NCBI GenBank assembly: GCA_015847255.1
Contig: JADLZK010012646.1
Location: 558,001-622,000 of the forward strand
Source: Hyparrhenia diplandra
Taxonomy: Eukaryota; Streptophyta; Magnoliopsida; Poales; Poaceae
Direction of reading: 5' to 3'
DNA length: 64,000 nt
How positions within the stretch are numbered: the first letter of the stretch is position 1; every line of letters starts with the position of its first letter. A program made the translations under genes and the position numbers. The notes beneath the pieces are model-generated. The model did no database searches, was not told the DNA's origin, and was given only the letters and a program-made list of their open reading frames with translations. Positions 34,190-46,530 of the stretch are shown in pieces.

Positions 34190-37159
34190 TCGACTGTGAT
34201 GGGGTGACACCCATGACAGACATGCCATTGGTCCAAGACCTCAGGCGCAGATTGCGTTCCATAGTCTCGGTGCACATTACTTACAACGCACGGTCCTTAA
34301 TCGACAAGCCGGAAATACTACACTGAGACTCCTTTCTCAATGCAAATTACCCGACCGGTCTCAATTTTATCACCATATCCCAGTATGGTTTCCTCATATA
34401 GCATCCTTCCTCATCAAAAGCCACTTCGGGCTATCATAAGGGACTTGTCACATTTTGACTCAAAAAAATCTAACTAATATAGCCCGGCTAAGCGTTCTAG
34501 TATTTTACCAAAACAGATTATCAAGGTAGATATCGAAATAATCAAGGAATGGTAATGCATCAATTAGGTTGTCACTCAACTCCTATCACCTAATGCAAAG
34601 CATAAAGCAAAGGTGATATAAAGCTTTGTAAAACACAAGGAAACGTTTAAATGAACCGGGGCTTGCCTTGATTTGCGGGGAAAGTCGATTCGAGAAGAAA
34701 GATTGTCGAAGTCAAACTTGACATTATCCTCATCGATGAACGGATCTTCTCCTCGAAGCTTGATCATCGCGAACCATATCAACGCCTTTTACCGAAGTTT
34801 CATCAACACGATCCGAATCACACTCGTATACTCTACACGTAAATGATAATGCATGCTTTAGCATGATGGAATGGTAAACATGATGCTTGATGTATGCATA
34901 AAATGATAAATAACTTGAGCACAACTTTCCTTCACGATAAAGTTGCAACTCAACAAAACCAACTTGTTGAACTACTCCACAAGATATCATCACCATTGCC
35001 TAAGGAGTTCTCAAGGATCATCTGAAAGGGGTATGGCTTAGGTTTCACAAAACAACAGGAAGTCTCTCACAAAACCTAAGTCGGAAGTCACTAATCATCT
35101 CTTTTTCTAATTAAATAAATAAAGCATAAAATAGAAAATAATTTAACTTTCTCCAATGGACCCAAACTTTTTCCACAAGTAGGCCACATCATAAAACAGC
35201 ACCAAATAAAGTTTCATGATTTTTGGATAAATAAAATAATTATTAAAAATCAAGGAAGATGCATTTTTCAATTAAAATTTGTATTTTTAAATCATGTCAA
35301 AAGTATTCAAAATCAAAGTTTCAAATTTTTCATGGATAAACAATATCATGGGAAGGCTACACAAAAATTTTCAAAATTTTAGAAGCTCTATTTAAATTTA
35401 TATGAAAATAACAAAACAGATACTATTCACATAAATAGAAATTGGAAATTCATTTGTTAAAAAAAAAAAGGCCTTCGGGCGAAAGTCATTTGGCCCATAT
35501 GAACAGTACCAGACCGGCCCATATGAACGGTAAAAGGCCGGCCCAACAAATGCCCATCCGGACCTTGACTTAGCACTTTTATAAAAAGACCCTCGGACTT
35601 CTATGAAATTATAGATAAGTATAAAGTACTATTCACAAGAGTTAAGAAATTTACATTGGGAATCTGGAAAAACTTCTATTTGAATGTTGGTCCTCTTCTA
35701 TCTTCTTCGTTCGTTCTTTCCGAGAACGAAGCGGGGCGGCCCGTCGATGGCGGCGCGTGGCGTGGCTTGGCCTCGGCCCACTGGCTTCGGGGGGCGAGAC
35801 GCAGCTATGGCCGGCGGCGCGCCCTCGGCCTCAGCAGCCGGGGAGGGCAGCGTCGGCGACGGCCGGTCGGTGGCAGCCCAGCCACCCGAGCGACGGCCGG
35901 CCATGGCCATGGCGTCGTGTGCATGAGCGCGGACGAGGGCGAGAGAGAGGAGAGAGCAAATGAGTGGGAGAGCAAGGCGAGGGAGTGGGAAGCTCGATCC
36001 CGGCCTCACCAACCGAACAGCAGGGTCGGAGGTGCGGACACAGAGGTGGGCAGGTGGCGGCAATGGCGTGGGCGCGCTCTGGAAGCTGCCAGAGCCCCTG
36101 GAGCACGCGTCGGCCATTGAGGCATTTTGTCGAACACCTGCCGCGTGTCAAAGTAGGTCGGTTGTGGTCTTTGTTTTGGGCTTGCTACGGGCGAATTTGG
36201 AGATGGGCCAAGAAACAAAAATGTTCATCTCAGATCCATCTTCACTTTTCATAAAAGGCCCATGGTCATTAGCTGCTCGGATTAAGAGATAATTATCTCC
36301 AAAGATGGCATTGTCAGCGGCTTAAAAATGATCACAAACTGTTATCAAAACCTTGTCAAATCAAATCCGATCGATCTCAACTTTTGATATGTTGGTCCTC
36401 AAAGCATAAACTCAAATCCGTATTTTTGATCCAACTCAAGTTGCTTAACAAAATCTCGAGAACGCGAGACGTCGATCCTGTCGGACATCGATTTCAGACT
36501 TAGAAAGATTCTAAGTCCCGAGTTTGACCTTCTCTTTCAACTTGAATTTTGCAAATTACTCTCAAAATTTGAACTAAACTCAAAAATTTCCAAAAAGTAA
36601 CTCCCCTTAATTTTTCAAGATCTACAATTTTCATAATTGGAACATTTTCAAAATCTGCCTAGAAATATGACTTTTTGAAAAGCAGCTCTAAAATTTGAAA
36701 TTTGAATTCAAAATTACTTTTAAATTTATGTAACAACTTGAAAAACTTTGTACATGACTTTTGTTCCTCTCAACAAGACCTACAAACTAGCTTTTGAAAG
36801 TTTTCTCAAATTTTGCATAATTTTTGAAATATAGAAAAAGGGGGCAATTAGGGTTTGAATGAAATTTAAAATTACTTTAAAATTTTGAACTAAACTTTGA
36901 AAACTCAAAATACCAACTTTGTTCAGTTTTGAAAATTCTACAAAAATGCTTTAATGACCATACCCAAAATCTTGATAAATTTTGAATAAAATAAAAGGGG
37001 ACAAACTAGGGTTTGAAATCTAGGGTTTCCGACAAGGGGAACGATTTCAGGAATACGATTCTTTTCGCGTCTCTTCGACCGACGACTTGACCATGAACTA
37101 ATACACTTGTCTTTGGCCAAATTCATTGCTTAAGCGGTAATTAACACCGAGGTGTTACG
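34190..37159 (-). repeat. LTR of element A, left copy (3' LTR), second segment
   Basis: Matches 40408-43380. It includes the GC-rich island (about 35700-36120) and two tandem GGCCCATATGAAC motifs at about 35492-35530. It ends in TGTTAC followed by the element's polypurine tract (read on the minus strand). Confidence 0.85.
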
Positions 37160-39467
37160 AGTCCTTCCCCTTAAATAAATCTCGCCCCGAGATTTGGGAT
37201 AGAAAGACTTTTAAGGGAAACGAAGGCATGTTACCCTTGATCTTTGTCCATAGAATTTCCTTCATTGACTCCCATGAAACATTGTTACTTCTCCTTGCAT
37301 ATCTGGCTTGTCCAGTCTTTGAGTTCAGATGGGAAATCTTCTCACCGAAGACCCCCCGATCACCCCACTCAAAAGCGTACAAAGTGCCTCGTATAAACCT
37401 TTACTCCAATTAAATCAATTAACTACTTGATTCTTAATGCATCTGTCTTCTGGCGGGCAAAACAACAGAACTATCCTTTGGAGCTGAGCTGCCCAAAATA
37501 TTTAGCTCTCAATCCAACGTCAACCAACAACTTACGTAAACCTTTTGCCGCAAAAAGAACACGAAGTGCCTCTAGGGAGTTTTCCGTTTCTTCGCCTCTA
37601 ATGACTTGACCAATAGCACTCATAGTCCTATTACCCTTTCGGTTAAGAAGCTGATCCACACACTCAAGTGTTTGCGTCACAGAAAACTATCCAATCTTCT
37701 CCACCAACTATGGTGTGCTCTGTGCTTAAGTATTGGGTGACGACGAGAATTCGACGTGGAGGCGAGTAGCTTGGCCGAGGCCATGGAGGGGTTCGATATG
37801 GTGTAATGGCAAAAGCTACGGCAAACATGGCACACAAAGAGAGGAAGAAAGAGGGCGAGGTGCGGGGAGAGGCACAATGAAACTGCAACACGGAAGCGAG
37901 CGCGAGAGGGGCCAGGATGTTCGTGACATTCAGAAAACATGTGGCGGCAAGAGGATGCCACAATGATCCTGATCTTCGGAAATGGTTAAGCAGAGTCCCT
38001 TATCTACCACCTCTTGTAGTCTGTTAATGTTGATGTCAGTGACTTGCTCTTCAAGAGTCACCTTTTCTTGTAACTTTTCCGAAGGAACTCACAAAAGCAA
38101 CCGATCCGATATACAAGTCCTCGGATAGAATAGAGTTAAATGACCAAGGAAAGTTCCAAGGTGTGGAGTCAATATGAAGGTGATTTCAAGATCAAGGCCA
38201 AGAAAGTTTTAAAGATCAAAGAGAAATTGTAGGGCATCGGGCTCCTTTCTTGAAGAAACGTCTAAGAAGTCCAACAGAGACTTGGCATGATTCCACACGG
38301 CACAACATAACCCGTGACAAAGATTTACGCATAACATCCTAATGGAACTAGGGTTCAACCAAAGTACACACAAGGCTTAACAAAGTGAAACACAAACAAC
38401 AACCAACATTAACATCATTTTAGATAACATGTGAAACATCATATATGCATTACATGGATGCTACAAGCAACATATGCAATGCAATGATGCTTACTAATGA
38501 TGCGACAAGATGATCATGAACATCAGGGATATAGTAATCCTTCCCCCTTAAAAGAAAACTAATTTTGGGATTTCAAGGTAACATATCCCGTAGGATAAGT
38601 AATGGGAAAGGAAATGTGCCAAATATATATTGACTTATAAGAAATTTTGCAAAACAACAAAGTTGATATCAAGATTGCAAACCGAGAAGAAAAAAGGTGA
38701 TTGCAATCTATAAGGGTTTTCGAAAATTTTAGAGTTTGGATATGAATTTCGAAAAGAGTTTGCAACGAAGGTGAAAACACGATAATCGTGAGTTATAGTG
38801 AAGAGAAGAGCATGTGTCGATTGGAAGAAGTCAAAATACGACACATGTATGAGTTGAGAAATCAAGGAGTAGTCGAAGCTTTTTTTTTAAATAAAGTTGA
38901 CATGGCAAGGTGCAAGCTCCCAAAGATTGGAACTTACGAAGCAAAAGTTTCCAAATAAATATCCATTAACTAAGGACTTGGTGTAGGGACGAAATTCGGG
39001 ACAAACAACTATAAAGGCCAATAGTTGTGCGGATGAAAGAAGGAAGTCTCAACATTATCAAGGTACTTCTACATTATATGCATGATATGATGCATGCTCG
39101 TCCTATACGTCTTCACAACATTAAGAGTACTTTGCCTTCAAGATGTTAGATGTCGATTACATCATAGGGCTTTACTTTATATACTATATTCTGGGTGATC
39201 TTGGCACAATGATGAAATGGCTCTTAGTAGAACTTTGTCGACGATATTTGACTCTTTAATTATTCTTCACAAGAAAAGATGAAAACTTCTCGAAGTCTTT
39301 TATTTGATCCATCAAGACGTCTTCTCAAAGTCTTTCGGCAAGCATAAGAAAAGATAGGAGATTATTTTTAATTTGTTACTTTCAAAAACTTTTAGATTAC
39401 AAAATCATTTTAAAGTTTTCAAAAAGTAATGTCGTAGTGATCCCAAGTATGAGCTCGATACCACTCG
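37160..39467 (-). mobile_element. Internal region of element A, no gag/pol seen
   Basis: About 2.3 kb between the LTRs of A. The PPT is at the left end and the PBS at the right end, both read on the minus strand. Short minus-strand frames (37155-37382, 37471-37680, 37664-37963) show no protease, reverse transcriptase, RNase H or integrase motif. This supports a non-autonomous element that would depend on proteins from a related full-length element. Confidence 0.7.
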
Positions 39468-42400
39468 TATGAGAACCTCCTAATAAGGGCCCACCTCGCA
39501 CTTTTTGTCATTGTCCTTAAGACCTTTGACATTGTTACCGTATACAATACACCCGATAACTTAAGAAGCCCTGTTGATACCTCATACCGGGATCAACAAA
39601 GGAGTAGCTACAACATTACAACATTTGTTATAAAAAATATAAATCGAGTGCGGAAGAATAATAACATTAATTTTACAAATTGTGAATAAGTTACACTTAA
39701 GTAAACTTAACTTTATTGCGGAAGCTAGATAGAATCGGAAGATAAACCGGATCATGTCGTGCCCACCGACATAACCTTGGTTAAACAAAGATGAGTCAAG
39801 ATCGCAACAAGGGTTAACAAACCCCGAGTGCGGGAGTACTCAACAAGTCTTACCCGACTAAAGAAAATAGGAGGAGACTCATGAATCTTTGGTCTAATAG
39901 GAATCAAGGTAAGGCTTTTAGCAAGCATCAAGGACACTTTTTGCGAGAAAAGCTTACTAATAGTGAATCCTTACTTTTCGGTGTTTTAATCCCAATTTAG
40001 TATCTCACCTATTCTAGGTGATCTTATATTATAACAAACAATTGTAGAAGTTTCACCACTTGTTCCATCTCTTCCTTGTTCCATAATTAAACTACGATGT
40101 AAGTGGGAAACCAAGTCTCCATATCCGAGAAGCACGGCGATTTGAAATCGATTAACCCAGTGGGGAGTTCTTTCCACCACGACATATGTAGCACTTAAGC
40201 TTGCATATATCAACCCTTTCTTGGATACTCAAAAACGGAAACCGCGTCCCTACGCCACCCGAGAATACCGTACACCTCCAATCAGGGACTTTAACCCACG
40301 AGGGTAACATGTACTCCCCACCATCTCTCCACTCCCGGTGCGCGGTTTTACGTTTCCGATTTGACACCCCCAAGATTGGGCTTACCGGTAGTATGTGTCG
40401 AGAACTAGGGTCGACCGTGATGGGGTGACACCCATGACAGGCGCGTGCCATTGGTCCAAGACCTCAAAGCGCGGTGCGTTCCATAGTCTCGGTGCACATT
40501 ACTTACAACGCACGGTCCTTAATCGACAAGCGGGAAATACTACACCGAGACTCCTTTCTCAATGCAAATTACCCGACCAGGTCTCAATTTTATCACCATA
40601 TCCCAGTATGGTTTCCTCATATAGCATCCTTCCTCATCAAAAGCCACTTCGGGCTATCATAAGGGACTTGTCACATTTTGACTCAAAAAATCTAACTAAT
40701 ATAGCCCGGCTAAGCGTTCTAGTATTTTACCAAAAAACGGGTTATCAAGGTAGATATCGAAATAATCAAGGAATGGTAATGCATCAATTAGGTTGTCACT
40801 CAACTCCTATCACCTAATGCAAAGCATAAAGCAAAGGTGATATAAAGCTTTGTAAAACACAAGGAAACGTTTAAATGAACCGGGGCTTGCCTTGATTGCG
40901 AGGGGAAAATCAGATTCGAAGAAAGATTGTCGAAGTCAAACTTGACATTATCCTCATCGATGAACGGATCTTCTCACGAAGCTTGATCATCGCGAACCAT
41001 ATCAACGCCTTTACAGAAGTTTCATCAACACGATCCGAATCACTCTCGTATACTCTACACGTAAATGATAATGCATGCTTTAGCATGATGGAATGGTAAA
41101 CATGATGCTTGATGTATGCATAAAATGATAAATAACTTGAGCACAACTTTCCTTCACGATAAAGTTACAACTCAACAAAACCAACTTGTTGAACTACTCC
41201 ACAAGATATCATCACCATTGCCTAAGGAGTTCTCAAGGATCATCTGAAAGGGGTATGGCTTAGGTTTCACAAAACAACCGGAAGTCTCTCACAAAACCTA
41301 AATCGGAAGTCACTAATCATCTCTTTTTCTAATTAAATAAATAAAGCATAAAATAGAAAATAATTTAACTTTCTCCAATGGACCCCAAACTTTTTTCCAC
41401 AAGTAGGCCACATCATAAAACAGCACCAAATAAAGTTTCATGATTTTTGGATAAATAAAATAATTATTAAAAATCAAGGAAGATGCATTTTTCAATTAAA
41501 ATTTGTATTTTTAAATCATGTCAAAAGTATTCAAAATCAAAGTTTCAAATTTTTTCATGGATAAACAATATCATGGGAAGGCTACACAAAAATTTTCAAA
41601 ATTTTAGAAGCTCTATTTAAATTTATATGAAAATAACAAAAATAGATACTATTCACATAAATAGAAATTGGAAATTCATTTGTTAAAAAGAAAAAGGCCT
41701 TCGGGCGAAAGTCATTTGGCCCATATGAACAGTACCAGACCGGCCCATATGAACGATAAAAAGGCCGGCCCCAGCGGCCCATCCGGACCTTGACTTAGCA
41801 CTTTTATAAAAAGACCCGGACTTCTATGAAATTATAGATAAGTATAAAGTACTATTCACAAGAGTTAAGAAATTTACATTGGGAATCCTGGAAAAACTTC
41901 TATTTGAATGTTGGTCTCTTCTATCTTCTTCGTTCGTTCTTTCGAGAACGAACAGGGGCAGCCGTCGATGGCGGCGCGTGGCTGCTTGGCCTCCAGCCCC
42001 CCACGAAGCTTCGGCGAGGCGACGGCGAGGCAAGCCCCTTTCGGCCGCCTCACTTGCCGGGGGAGGGCAGCGTCGGCAGGGCGGCGGTCGGTGGCAGCCC
42101 AGCCACCCGAAGCGACGGCCGGCCATGGCCATGGCGTCGTGTGCATGAGCGACGAGGGCGAGAGAGAGAGAGAGAGCAAAGGAGCGGGGAGAGCAAGGCG
42201 AGGGAGTGGGAAACTTCGATCCCGGCCTCACCAACCGAACGCCAGGGTCGGAGGTGCGGACACGAGAGGTGGGCAGGTGGCGGTAATGGCGTGGGCGCGC
42301 CTCGAAGCCGCCGAGCCCCCGAGCACGCGTCGGCCATTGAGGCATTTTGTCGAACACCCGCCGCGTGTCAAAGTAGGTCGGTTGTGGTCTTTGTTTTTTG

Positions 42401-43380
42401 GGCTTGCTACGGGCCGAATTTGGAGATGGGCCAAGAAACAAAATGTTCATCTCAGATCCATCTTCACTTTTCATAAAAGGCCCATGGTCATTAGCTGCTC
42501 GGATTAAGAGATAATTATCTCCAAAGATGGCATTGTCAACGGCTTAAAAATGATCACAAACTGTTATCAAAACCTTGTCAAATCAAATCCGATCGATCTC
42601 AACTTTTGATATGTTGGTCTTCAAAGCATAAACTCAAATCCGTATTTTTGATCCAACTCAAGTTGCTTAACAAAATCTCGAGAACGCGAGACGTCGATCT
42701 GTCGGACAACGATTTCGAGACTTAGAAAGATTCTAAGTCCCGAGTTTGACCTTCTCTTTCAACTTGAATTTTACAAATTACTCTCAAAATTTGAACTAAA
42801 CTCAAAAATTTCCAAAAAGTAACTCCCCTTAATTTTTCAAGATCTACAATTTTCATAATTGGAACATTTTCAAAATCTGCCTAGAAATATGACTTTTTGA
42901 AAAGCAGCTCCAAAATTTGAAATTTGAATTCAAAATTACTTTTAAATTTATGTAACAACTTGAAAAACTTTGTACATGACTTTTGTTCCTCTCAACAAGA
43001 CCTACAAACTAGCTTTTGAAAGTTTTCTCAAATTTTGCATAAATTTTGAAATATAGAAAAGGGGCAATTAGGGTTTGAATGAAATTTAAAATTACTTTAA
43101 AATTTTGAACTAAACTTTGAAAACTCAAAATACCAACTTTGTTCAGTTTTGAAAATTCTACAAAAATGCTTTAATGACTATACCCAAAATCTTGATAAAT
43201 TTTGAATAAAATAAAAGGGGACAAACTAGGGTTTGAAATCTAGGGTTTCCGACAAGGGGAACAGTTTCCGGAATCTGATTCTTTTCGCGTCTCTTCGACC
43301 GACGACTTGACCATGAACTAATACACTTGTCTTTGGCCAAATTCATTGCTTAACTGGTAATTAACACCTGGGGTGTTACA
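39468..43380 (-). repeat. LTR of element A, right copy (5' LTR, uninterrupted)
   Basis: About 3.9 kb, matching 14484-15417 joined to 34190-37159 throughout. It holds an AT-rich block rich in AAATTTTGAA motifs (about 42530-43300), a GC-rich island (about 41945-42350), and a doubled GGCCCATATGAAC motif at about 41718-41760. The left edge (TATGAGAACCTCC) is degraded compared with TGTAACAGAACCTCC in the other copy. Open frames in the GC island are not conserved between the two LTRs and are not taken as genes. Confidence 0.85.
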
Positions 43381-45162
43381 GGTAGCTCCATTCAACTCTT
43401 TTTCGTATGCTTTCTTCATATCAAGCTTTAGAGCACAACACCGAGATCCTTCGGTTTGACTTGCTTCATGAAGTGCAGGCACTCATAAGCAATTATAATG
43501 TTGTCGATTATCAATCTGCATGGAACAAAAGTGGATTGCTCCTCTGAAATGATGTCGGGCAGGACAACCTTCAATCTATTTGCAAATACCTTGGACACAA
43601 TCTTGTAGATGACATTGCACAAACTGATCGGCCTAAACCGACTCGGTTCTTCCGGCCGCCACCTTTGGAATAAGAACAATAAGCGTATCATTGATAGTAG
43701 CCAGGTCATCTCTTCCACTTAGCACTCCCAAGACGGCCGGTGGTAATCTCCTTGCCACATAAAGACCAATGCCTTTGGAAAAAAATGTGCGGGAATCCAT
43801 CGGGGCGGGGGCTTTGGTTGGAAACATTTGAAACAAAGATTGCTTTCACCTCGGCTCTGTAAAAGGTGCAATCGGCGCCTCGTTCATCTCTATTTGTCAC
43901 CTTTTCGGGGGACTGCATCAAGCACATCTTCCATGCCTCCGGTTCCTTCCGATGCATAGAGATTCCTATAAAAGGACGTCGTCATATCCCCGACTCATTC
44001 ATATCGAAGTAATATCGCCATTTGGCTTCTTTAAAGTTTTGATCATATTCTTTTTTTTCCTCCTCGACTAGCCCGAAGATGAAAAAAATTTGTATTCTTA
44101 TCACCGGCTAGCCTTTGGATTACGGATCTTTGTCTCCACATAACCTCCTCCCTATGGTGGAGATCATTTATTTTTTCCACTATCTTCATTTTCGGTGTGC
44201 GAGGGACATACTCGATCGGGGCGGATTGTAGCTTGTCCAACTCTTCCTTGAGTCTCCCTCGTTCCCTCCTCACTGCTTGCCAAAAACTCGTCGTTCCCAC
44301 CCATTTAGATGGTTCGACACTCCTTTTAATTTGCATTTAAGCTCCACGCATCGAATTTAAAAAGCACCATCTTGGCTCCATGCTTCAGAGAGAGTCGACG
44401 GGAAAGTCTCGTGATCTTCCCACATCAACTCATACCTAAATCGAGACGGCTTCCTCGGCTACTAGCCACTTGTCCTCCAAGTTAGCAGTATAGGCCCGTG
44501 GTCGGATGACGCCGACGCCATATTCTGTACTCCCGCTGAAGGGAAGCGAGAGAACCAGTCACATGTTGCTTGTGCACGATCCAATCGCACACGACAGAAG
44601 GTGCCACCACCGACCTTCTTTTCAAACGTCCACGCTCTCCCCGTGTACCCCAAATCGATCAAGCCGCAGACGTCAATTGCTTCCCGAAACGAAGCCATCC
44701 GAGCTGCACCGTTCTCCGCACTCCCACGTGCTCCTCCATGAGGAGGACTTCATTAAAAATCCCCTATACATAGCCAAGGTAAGTGAGACGATGATTTGAT
44801 GAACTTCAACAGATCCCATGTCTTATGTCGATCTCCCACCTGAGCCTCCCGTAAACACAAGTTATTCTCCAAGGGTCAGTGTCTCCCTCTGTGATAATTG
44901 CATCGATATGATACCGTGAATACGGTAACAAAGCCACATTGATATTATTGTTCCAAAAAATGCCTAAACCACCGCTACGGCCGACACTACTTACAGCAAA
45001 AGCATTGTCATAGCCTAGCGTCTTTTCAACCCCTCTACACGTGTTTTATGCACTTGAGTCTCCGTAACACACAATATAGTAGGGGTGGCTTTCTTTGTGA
45101 ATTCGCGAAGCTCTTTAACTGCCGTTGCTAATGCGCGACAGTTCCTGTGCCAGGCAACTCAT
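43381..45162 (-). pseudogene. LINE ORF2, 5' half: endonuclease and start of reverse transcriptase
   Basis: The ATG at 45162 opens MSCL, followed by a plant L1 endonuclease. Recognisable pieces: PTILCVTETQVHK, SGGLGIFWNN, then 44698-44462 (IDLGYTGRAWTFEKKVGGGT ending in SSDHGPILL, with the catalytic SDH). The linker MWRQRSVIQRLAGDKNTNFF is at about 44150-44070, and RT begins at about 43680 (FRPISLCNVIYKIVSKVFAN). It is cut at 43381 by LTR element A. Multiple frameshifts are present. Confidence 0.82.
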
Positions 45163-46326
45163 TGCTCCTGGCGGGTCTCCTCGAGGGAGCCCGCATGCTG
45201 CGCGGTTGACATCTCCCTAAAATAATTGCCCTCGCTTAAACTTCTTCCTCTCCCTTGGCGAGTAATACGGTGGCGGTGGAGGAGGGATCCCATCACCGAC
45301 CATACCACCCCTTGCATCATCACCCAACGGCTATTGCCTCGCCGGTTTGGCAAGGCTTGTTGCCAGCTTAAGCACCTGACGATGTGCGTTTTCTTGAGCC
45401 TGAATTACTGCTGGTCGGGTTCCCCTTCTCCCTCCATACGGGAGTTCTTCCTCTTCCTGTCGCAGATGTCCTGCCACCCCGGCTGGACCGGGCCGGGTTA
45501 GGCGCCGGCTCTCCCCGTCCCTCCATCCGCAAAGCTTCGAAATCTTGGCGTGCCAGCCGCCAAGTGTCACCACTTGCAACCATCTAGTCACCAAACTACA
45601 ATTCCTCGATAGCATGCTCCCCGTGCCACACTCCAACACATTGTGGCCCATGAGGCCACATAAGCCACGAGAAGCGAGGGAGCTTCTCATACTTGACTTG
45701 GAGGATAATCCTTTCCTTCCCTTCGGAGCCAAAGTGACTACACGAACCAATGCTCTTTCACTGGTAGGAGAACTCTAGCTTGGTGGAAATCCCCACTCCT
45801 CGTATTAATGGCTTTTAACTCCACTTCCCTCACCGCTCCCACTTTTTTTGCCGGTTGATTGAGGATGGCTTCAAGACGATAGAGGCGCGGTAACTTGTGG
45901 ATCTAGATCCATGCAATGACCTTGTTAGGAATCACACTCGGCACCGACGTCGATCCATCAAACTCTTCAAGCATTAGTGCATAACCCCTAAAACGCCGGG
46001 GTCCATCCTCCATGATTCTTTTCCAATCGCCCAGGAAATGAGCCTGTATAACGAACAGATTTTTCTCAATGGTTCGGAACTTCACCTCCTTCGCAGGATT
46101 CCACGCGGATCGCATCGTGGTCTCAAGCGAAGTCACGCTGAACTTCTTCGTCGTCAAAAGCTTCTCCGCCGCCATCCACTTCACCTCCGGGGAGACTCTC
46201 CCGGTCTTCCCATAAGCACCACGCGATCTTGTTCGCCGAGGGAAGCTTGCTCAACAGATCGTTGACATCCGGATCCTCTCCCAGGTCACCCATCTTGGAG
46301 CTTCCTCGCGATGACTCCGCCGCCAT
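45163..46326 (-). pseudogene. LINE ORF1 (DUF4283 plus zinc knuckle), broken
   Basis: Likely start MAAESSRGSSKMGDLGEDPD at 46326. The DUF4283-like segment follows at 46184-45903 (FSVTSLETTMRSAWNPAKEV, then LFVIQAHFLGDWKRIMEDGP), a family typical of plant LINE ORF1 RNA-binding proteins. There is an in-frame stop right after VIAWI near 45903, where related proteins continue with a conserved basic stretch. A zinc knuckle remnant CGLMGHNVLEC lies at 45660-45628. The C-terminal part up to ORF2 is degraded by frameshifts. Confidence 0.75.
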
Positions 46327-46530
46327 CTTCTCGATCCGATCGGCTACGGTGACCGGTCCCCCCACGCCCGCCAAGGCCGGGAAGCCGCGCAAAGGCAGCC
46401 CCTGAGTCACCGAAAGCGATCCAAATGGGTAGGAATGACAACTCGATGGATTCCTCCCGGCGTTGATCGCCTGGGAGTCGCAAGCCCTAGGTTGGGAAAC
46501 CTTAGGTCGGGCAATTGAGCTGATTATTGA

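Larger units (their letters stand above)
14484..43380 (-). mobile_element. LTR retrotransposon A (chromovirus-like, non-autonomous), interrupted by B
   Basis: Termini TGTAACA...TGTTACA on the plus strand, TSD GGTAG on both sides (14479-14483, 43381-43385). Orientation is minus: the PBS complement GAGCTCGATACCA (a variant of the tRNA-Met TGGTATCAGAGC site) lies at 39451-39463 beside the right LTR. A polypurine tract lies beside the left LTR (37160-37195; minus strand reads CTCGGGGCGAGATTT then AAGGGGAAGGA), as in Tekay/Del-type Ty3 elements. Left LTR: 14484-15417 plus 34190-37159. Right LTR: 39468-43380. No gag or pol is recognisable in the 2.3-kb internal region. Confidence 0.85.
12224..46530 (-). 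mobile_element. Full-length L1-type LINE, split by a nest of LTR retrotransposons
   Basis: The LINE occupies 46515-43381 (5' half) and 14483-12239 (3' half), about 5.4 kb in all. It is flanked by a perfect 15-bp target duplication TGAGCTGATTATTGA (12224-12238 and 46516-46530), with the poly(A) tail visible as a T-run from 12239. ORF1 has a DUF4283-like domain and a zinc knuckle; ORF2 has endonuclease, reverse transcriptase, zf-RVT and RNase H-like regions. The interruption is LTR element A, inserted in the reverse-transcriptase region with TSD GGTAG at 14479-14483 and 43381-43385; the LINE frame reads across the junction. Several stops and frameshifts show it is inactive. Confidence 0.88.

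Noticed and set aside
35656..36292. Overlapping long open frames on both strands
   Set aside because: GC-rich island in the LTR of element A. Frames are not conserved at 41879-42507, the partner LTR.
14484..43380. Endogenous pararetrovirus
   Set aside because: The tRNA-Met primer sites are explained by LTR retrotransposons; no coat, movement or viral RT domain is seen.
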